A program made the translations under genes and the position numbers. A model generated the notes under the pieces. That model saw nothing but the letters and a program-made list of their open reading frames with translations, was not told the origin of the DNA and did no database searches. This document shows positions 21,973-27,245 of a stretch of DNA of 27,245 nt, in pieces. The DNA is taken from NCBI GenBank assembly GCA_041493205.1, contig JBGPYM010000012.1, positions 1 through 27,245 on the forward strand, written 5' to 3'. The DNA is from JBGPYM01 sp041493205. GTDB lineage: Bacteria > Bacteroidota > Ignavibacteria > UBA10030 > UBA6906. Numbering within the stretch: position 1 is the first letter of the stretch; each line of letters begins with the position of its first letter.

Positions 21973-24900
21973 TTACTTGGATCTGTTCTCGTATTGCTCC
22001 AGAACCTCGAAATATCTCCGGATGAGGTCCTCGTAGTCCCGGGCGTATCCTTCTTCAAGCGCCTTTTGAAGGTCCCGCCGCAGGCGGTTGCGCCCTTCCT
22101 GTGTGGTCAGATCGAGACCTGCCGGTCCGGGACGGACCGGCGCTGTCCCCGCTGTCGAAGTCCTTCGTTTCTCGAAATCACGTTCCTGCGCCGAGCGCTG
22201 CGCGTCCAGCAGGCGCGAAAGGATCCGGTCCTGCTTGCGCCTGGTGTCGGGTGAAACAGTGCCACCCGCGAGGTCGGTTTGCACCTCCCTCATTTCCTGG
22301 GCGACCCGGTTCAGGTCACCGAGCATTTTGCTCAGTTCGCCCGATGCTGCCGCTTCCCGGGTGAGCTGCTCGAGTGACTTGCGCACCATCCCCTGTTCCG
22401 CCGCAAGTCTGCCCATCGCTGCCGCCTGTTCTGCGGACATGCCGCCGATGTTGTTGGTCCCGTCGTTGATGCCCTGCTGCTGCCCGGACATCCGCTGCAG
22501 GCGCTGCATCAATCCCGCCATCCCCATGCCCTGGCCGCCCCCCTGCATCATGGCATTCATCGCCGACTGGAGCAGCTGCGCGGCCTCGTTGAGCGAGCCC
22601 ATTGCCTCACCCTGCTGTTGTGACGCGCCCGTCCTGTTCCGCTGTTCAAGCGATTGCATTGCGTCGCTCATGGAGCGAAGGGAATTTCCGATCGATTTCC
22701 CCATCTCCGGCGTGATCCCGAATGTCTTTTGAGAAAGGTTTGAAAGCCGCTCGGTGACCGACCCGAGGTCGCGCATCACTTCCATCTGTTGCTGGGAGTT
22801 TTCCCGGAAGCGCTGACTGTTTTGTTCCAGCCCCTGTGTTTCCTTCTTCAGCTGCTCTTCGCGGTCGGAGAGCTCCAGCAAATCCTGCATGGCTTTGCGC
22901 ATTGCGTTGACGATCTGCCGTTGCTGGCTTTGCTGCATTCCCTGCTGCATCGCCCGGAGCTGCTGTGACGTTTTCCGCATCGACTGCAGTGCCTGCTGCT
23001 GCTCTGCCGACGCCTGCTGCTGCTGCATCTGCGCGAGGTCCTTCGCACTCTCCTGCATCTGCTGTTCGAGCCCGCTCTCCTTCAGGTCGTGCTGCGCCTG
23101 CTGTAGTGCGGCGAGCGGCATTTCAGTCGGGAACTCTTCCATCTTCCTCTGCAGGCTGTCGAGCGTGCGTTGCAGATCCTGCGCCTGACGGGCAAGATCC
23201 TTCTGCTCGCGCGCAAGGTCCTCCATCTGCTTCCGGTCGTCCGGCGCCGCGCGGTCTGTCCGCTGCTGCAGATCTTCCTGCTGCCGGGTCAGCTGTTCGC
23301 TCCGACGGACGGCTTCGTCCACTTTTTGTTCGATCTGGATCCGTTTCAGGAGGTTTAACGTGCGTTCAATGCTCTGACGGAAATTCTCCTCGGAAAAGCT
23401 GAATTGCTGAAGCGCCTGCTTCAGGGCCTCCGGGCTCAGTTGTTGCATGGCGTCCTGCAGCTTTTTCATCGCATCGGCGAATTCCGGGGATGAAAGTTGC
23501 TGCATCAGGTGCTGGAGCTGTTCGTATTTGTCGATCGTTTCCTTGGAAAGCACCTGATTCTTCTGCAGGTCCGCCGACATCTGCTCAATCGACTGGGTCA
23601 CGCCTTCCATGCCGGCGTGGACCTCCTCGTATTTCTTGAGGAGCTCTTCCGCCTTCGTCCGATCCTGCCAGTCGAGTTTTTCCTTGCTGTTTTTCAGGTC
23701 CTGTTTCAGTTCTTCCAGTTCCTTACGTGCCTCTTCCGCCTGTTTGAGGGCCTCGGTCATCTGGGCAATTCCCGCCTCGTGCTTCTTGTCCGCGTCCGCG
23801 AACACTTCGTCCAGTGACGGAAGGCGGAGCGAATACATCTCGCTCATCGCGGATTTCGGACCCGAGACGACATCGTTGTCAAAGACTTCCACGTAATAAC
23901 TGACCACGTCTTCCGGGACCAGGTGCAGTCCGGCGATAGCCCAGGTGTACGGCACGACCGCCTCCCCTCCTGATTGGGGAGGGAGGGGGAGCGGAATGAA
24001 CGCGAAGTCCTCCGCTGGTTTTTCGTACTTTGACTGGACGAGTTTGTATCCCAGGCGGAGCCGGCTGTACCCGTAGTCGTCCGTAACCCTGATGAGCAAC
24101 GGGACCGTGGTGTTGTCGGTGATGTCCTGGTTTGCCGCCGGCATCACGATCGACACGGTCGGAAAGGCGTCGGGAACGATATGCATGGCATACTCCACCG
24201 GATCCGCGCTGGCCGTCCCCGCGCTGTCCCGCAGAAGCAAGTGGTATGTACGCTCCTTCATAAGCGCCACCGCGCCGCCGGCCCGGTGTCCGGTGACCGC
24301 CAGGGGAATCACGGCACTGTCGCTGAACACAATGGACGCATCACGCAGGTCCTTGCTGGCGTCCACCGAGAGACTGACATGCGACCCGCGGAGCGCCGTC
24401 ACGTCCCCCACATTATCATCGAGTTCTTGCTCATGGAGCCGGGCATATGCCGGGGGGAGAACGCTCACGCGGAGGAGTTTCACCAGGGGCCGGTCGATCA
24501 CGCTGAGGGTAAACTGGCGGCTTTCCACGCCGCGGGCCCGCACCGCGTAGTGCGTCGTTGTCTTCAACGCGCTCAATTCGTAGCGAAACGATCCGTCAGA
24601 ACCGGCGGCGAGGGACCATTCGTCGTCCGTGACCTGTCCCTCGGGACGCACCAGAAGCGTGACTGAGGCAAGAGAGGTTCCCTCGACGCGGACCCGGACC
24701 GGCACCGTGACGCCTTTGATGACCTCACGGTCCCCGGGCTCGACGATGAAGTGGAATGGCGCCGACGCGGCGAATTCCTCGCCGTGGTGGATCAGCCGGT
24801 GTGCCGCCCCGAAGAATGCCGAAGGAAAGGAGGTGAAGAGGAGCGCCATGGCCGCCGCAGCGAATACGAACGTCCGCCCCATCCGGCGGGGCCCGGCGTA

Positions 24901-25359
24901 ACTGACCATGGCCGTGAAATCGGTGCCGGCGACATCGCGGTGAAAATCGTCGAGTGCCGCATCGATGAGCTGGGGAGACGCCAGCGTGGTGGTCTCCCGT
25001 TCCGCAATGAGCTGGAGGACGTTCAGAAGGCGGTCACGGATATCCGGAAACGCCGCGCCCAGTTTTCCGGCGGTCACACTGTCCCGCTCTTCAGGGAGGA
25101 GACCCGTGAGCCGCCCGAGCGGGAGGGCGATCAGACGGATGAACAAACCGGCGGCTACGGCCACAAGAAGCCAGAAGATGATCGACCGCACCGTCACGCC
25201 GGTGTGCAGCAGATCCTCCAGCAGGAGCGCGGCGACCAGCGCTGCAACGAATACAATACCGGAAAAGGCGCTCCCCCGGAGGAACGCTGCGACGTCCTCC
25301 TTCCGCTTGACCGCCGCCAGCCGTCCGGTCAGCTCGGCCTGGAAATCCCGCACGTTCAT
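21973..25359 (-). CDS. DUF4175-like membrane protein with a long glutamine-rich coiled coil
   Basis: The 1128-residue protein starts with two transmembrane helices (about 31-49 and 57-77), a soluble loop, and a third helix at about 168-190. An extracytoplasmic region of several beta-sandwich-like segments runs to about residue 505. From about 515 to 1080 there is a very long coiled coil extremely rich in Gln, Met, Glu and Lys, with (CTG)n-like tracts in the DNA (for example 22994-23003 and 23014-23026). DUF4175-type proteins recur in Bacteroidota next to DUF4159 genes and, often, MoxR/DUF58 genes; the latter are not here. Function is unknown; an envelope-spanning structural or chaperone role is a guess. 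I chose the ATG at 25359, just after GGAGGGGGGAG, over the ATG at 25386. Confidence 0.82.
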   Translation of the reverse strand: MNVRDFQAELTGRLAAVKRKEDVAAFLRGSAFSGIVFVAALVAALLLEDLLHTGVTVRSIIFWLLVAVAAGLFIRLIALPLGRLTGLLPEERDSVTAGKLGAAFPDIRDRLLNVLQLIAERETTTLASPQLIDAALDDFHRDVAGTDFTAMVSYAGPRRMGRTFVFAAAAMALLFTSFPSAFFGAAHRLIHHGEEFAASAPFHFIVEPGDREVIKGVTVPVRVRVEGTSLASVTLLVRPEGQVTDDEWSLAAGSDGSFRYELSALKTTTHYAVRARGVESRQFTLSVIDRPLVKLLRVSVLPPAYARLHEQELDDNVGDVTALRGSHVSLSVDASKDLRDASIVFSDSAVIPLAVTGHRAGGAVALMKERTYHLLLRDSAGTASADPVEYAMHIVPDAFPTVSIVMPAANQDITDNTTVPLLIRVTDDYGYSRLRLGYKLVQSKYEKPAEDFAFIPLPLPPQSGGEAVVPYTWAIAGLHLVPEDVVSYYVEVFDNDVVSGPKSAMSEMYSLRLPSLDEVFADADKKHEAGIAQMTEALKQAEEARKELEELKQDLKNSKEKLDWQDRTKAEELLKKYEEVHAGMEGVTQSIEQMSADLQKNQVLSKETIDKYEQLQHLMQQLSSPEFADAMKKLQDAMQQLSPEALKQALQQFSFSEENFRQSIERTLNLLKRIQIEQKVDEAVRRSEQLTRQQEDLQQRTDRAAPDDRKQMEDLAREQKDLARQAQDLQRTLDSLQRKMEEFPTEMPLAALQQAQHDLKESGLEQQMQESAKDLAQMQQQQASAEQQQALQSMRKTSQQLRAMQQGMQQSQQRQIVNAMRKAMQDLLELSDREEQLKKETQGLEQNSQRFRENSQQQMEVMRDLGSVTERLSNLSQKTFGITPEMGKSIGNSLRSMSDAMQSLEQRNRTGASQQQGEAMGSLNEAAQLLQSAMNAMMQGGGQGMGMAGLMQRLQRMSGQQQGINDGTNNIGGMSAEQAAAMGRLAAEQGMVRKSLEQLTREAAASGELSKMLGDLNRVAQEMREVQTDLAGGTVSPDTRRKQDRILSRLLDAQRSAQERDFEKRRTSTAGTAPVRPGPAGLDLTTQEGRNRLRRDLQKALEEGYARDYEDLIRRYFEVLEQYENRSK

Positions 25360-25413
25360 CGCTCCCCCCTCCTGGTATGTCGTCATGGTCCAGTGCCCTC
25401 TGACGGGCGACCC

Positions 25414-26085
25414 CTAATGGGTCAACGCCCACACGACGATATTGGTGCCAAACCGGAGAGCCTCCTGCCGTTTTTCTTCAGGATCCTTGTGGACCTCCGG
25501 GTCCGCCCACCCGTCGCTCGGGTTTGACTCGTACGTATAATAGACAACCAGCCTGCCGTTATGAAAGAGGCCAAATCCCTGCGGAGGCTTGTTGTTGTGT
25601 TCGTGCGTTTTCGGCGGGCCGTTCGGGAACTCGTACTGACAGTGATACATTCCATGGCTGAACGGCAGTTCGACAAGGTCCTGTGCGGGAAAGACCTTTT
25701 TGATCTCCCGCCGGAATGCCTTGTCCATGCCGTAGTCATCGTCTGCGTACAGAAACCCGCCGTTTTCCAGGTAGGCACGGAGCCGCCGGACGTCGGCATC
25801 TGAAAAGGTAATGTTTCCGTGACCGGTGAGGAACAGAAACGGGCAGGAGTACATGTCGTCGCCGGCGACATCGGCGAAACGATAGCGGGGATCCGTCTCG
25901 ATTCCCGTCGTTCGCTGCACGAAGGAGAGAAGATTGACCTCCGCGGAAGGATCATTATACCAGTCGCCGCCTCCCGCGTATTTCAGCCGTGCAATGCCGA
26001 ACGCGCTTGAATGTCCGGAGGTCTGTGCTTCCCCGGCGGCGAACACCGCAGACAGAAGAACAACCGCCGTGAGTGCAGCTCTCAT
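25414..26085 (-). CDS. DUF4159 family secreted protein
   Basis: The 223-residue protein has a signal peptide (about residues 1-20, cleavage near GEAQ). It then has the DUF4159 pattern: LKYAGGGDWYNDP, a strand ending FLFLTGHGNITF, a helix and then ENGGFLYADDDYG, and a later HPxxH-like stretch of PFSHGMYHCQYEFPN. The family is thought to share the ThuA/class I amidotransferase-like fold, but no catalytic residue is obvious to me. The product is likely periplasmic. It sits 54 bases ahead of the DUF4175 gene, with which the family is regularly paired, so the two probably work together. The candidate promoter at 26091-26119 would start transcription at or next to the ATG, leaving almost no leader. 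Confidence 0.85.
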   Translation of the reverse strand: MRAALTAVVLLSAVFAAGEAQTSGHSSAFGIARLKYAGGGDWYNDPSAEVNLLSFVQRTTGIETDPRYRFADVAGDDMYSCPFLFLTGHGNITFSDADVRRLRAYLENGGFLYADDDYGMDKAFRREIKKVFPAQDLVELPFSHGMYHCQYEFPNGPPKTHEHNNKPPQGFGLFHNGRLVVYYTYESNPSDGWADPEVHKDPEEKRQEALRFGTNIVVWALTH

Positions 26086-26090
26086 GCGTC

Positions 26091-26119
26091 AATGTATCAA
26101 ACCGGCGAGGAAGAATCAA
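26091..26119 (-). promoter_or_regulatory. Candidate promoter of the DUF4159-DUF4175-M14 operon
   Basis: TTGATT (26119-26114), 17 bases, then TACATT (26096-26091). The -10 box ends only 5 bases before the ATG at 26085, so the transcript would be practically leaderless. Confidence 0.4.
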
Positions 26120-26135
26120 CCGGCCTGCAATCCCT

Positions 26136-26168
26136 GAAAACGAACAACGACCCCGCGGACGCAGGGCC
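26136..26168 (-). terminator. Rho-independent terminator after ftsZ
   Basis: On the minus strand GGCCCTGC (26168-26161) pairs with GCGGGGTC (26156-26149), an 8-bp stem with two G-U pairs and a GTCC loop, followed by a T-rich tail ending in TTTT (to 26136). It lies about 37 bases after the ftsZ stop. Confidence 0.6.
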
Positions 26169-26204
26169 GTTGTCGGACAATGGCCTCTCTCATAGGAACA
26201 TTGT

Positions 26205-27245
<1,041 letters not shown>

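Overview
The window is a gene-dense (about 96 % coding), high-GC bacterial chromosome segment with no mobile element, prophage, CRISPR array, rRNA or tRNA gene that I could see. Gene content points to the FCB superphylum, most likely the Ignavibacteriota/Chlorobiota side of Bacteroidota: a PorV/PorQ-family protein, DUF2851, the secreted family usually mislabelled asparagine synthetase B, the DUF4159-DUF4175 envelope pair, type-2 PyrF, and promoters of the Bacteroidota form (TTG, about 20 bases, TAnnTT(TG)). Several genes carry strong Shine-Dalgarno sites, which is less typical of Bacteroidia proper. The assignment rests on gene families only and is an inference.

Layout, left to right. (1) 1-207: the 5' end of a yggS-family gene on the minus strand, divergent from a cytoplasmic 12-repeat TPR protein (208-1632) that ends in a strong intrinsic terminator (1657-1690). 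(2) 1713-7640, plus strand: larE, a type II NADH dehydrogenase-like flavoprotein, a hotdog thioesterase, a beta-propeller lipoprotein with a likely promoter of its own, pyrF and a DUF2851 protein. (3) 7637-10850, minus strand: a membrane-anchored TPR protein, then a secreted amidotransferase-fold-like protein of unknown function. (4) 10869-13362, plus strand: dxr-rseP, with a near-ideal dxr promoter lying inside the 5' end of the divergent TPR gene. (5) 13367-20674, minus strand: SigR-like ECF sigma factor, membrane-anchored ZAS anti-sigma factor, lon, dnaX, a PorV/PorQ protein and a small lipoprotein. (6) 20769-26085, minus strand: DUF4159, DUF4175 and an M14 carboxypeptidase-like protein. 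(7) 26205-27245, minus strand: ftsZ, cut by the right edge, followed by its terminator.

Working together: much of the window concerns the cell envelope and its stress control (RseP, the sigma/anti-sigma pair, Lon, PorV, DUF4159/DUF4175, lipoproteins), mixed with housekeeping genes (dnaX, dxr, pyrF, ftsZ). I did not find a clear new defence or mobile system. The parts most worth following are: the sigma/anti-sigma/lon region, with a sigma promoter that fits two kinds of sigma factor and a direct repeat bracketing the lon -10 box; a recurring promoter pattern; a DnaX zinc module with Asp in place of one Cys; a LarE with three cysteines; and three conserved but uncharacterised families (DUF2851, the so-called asparagine synthetase B, DUF4159/DUF4175).
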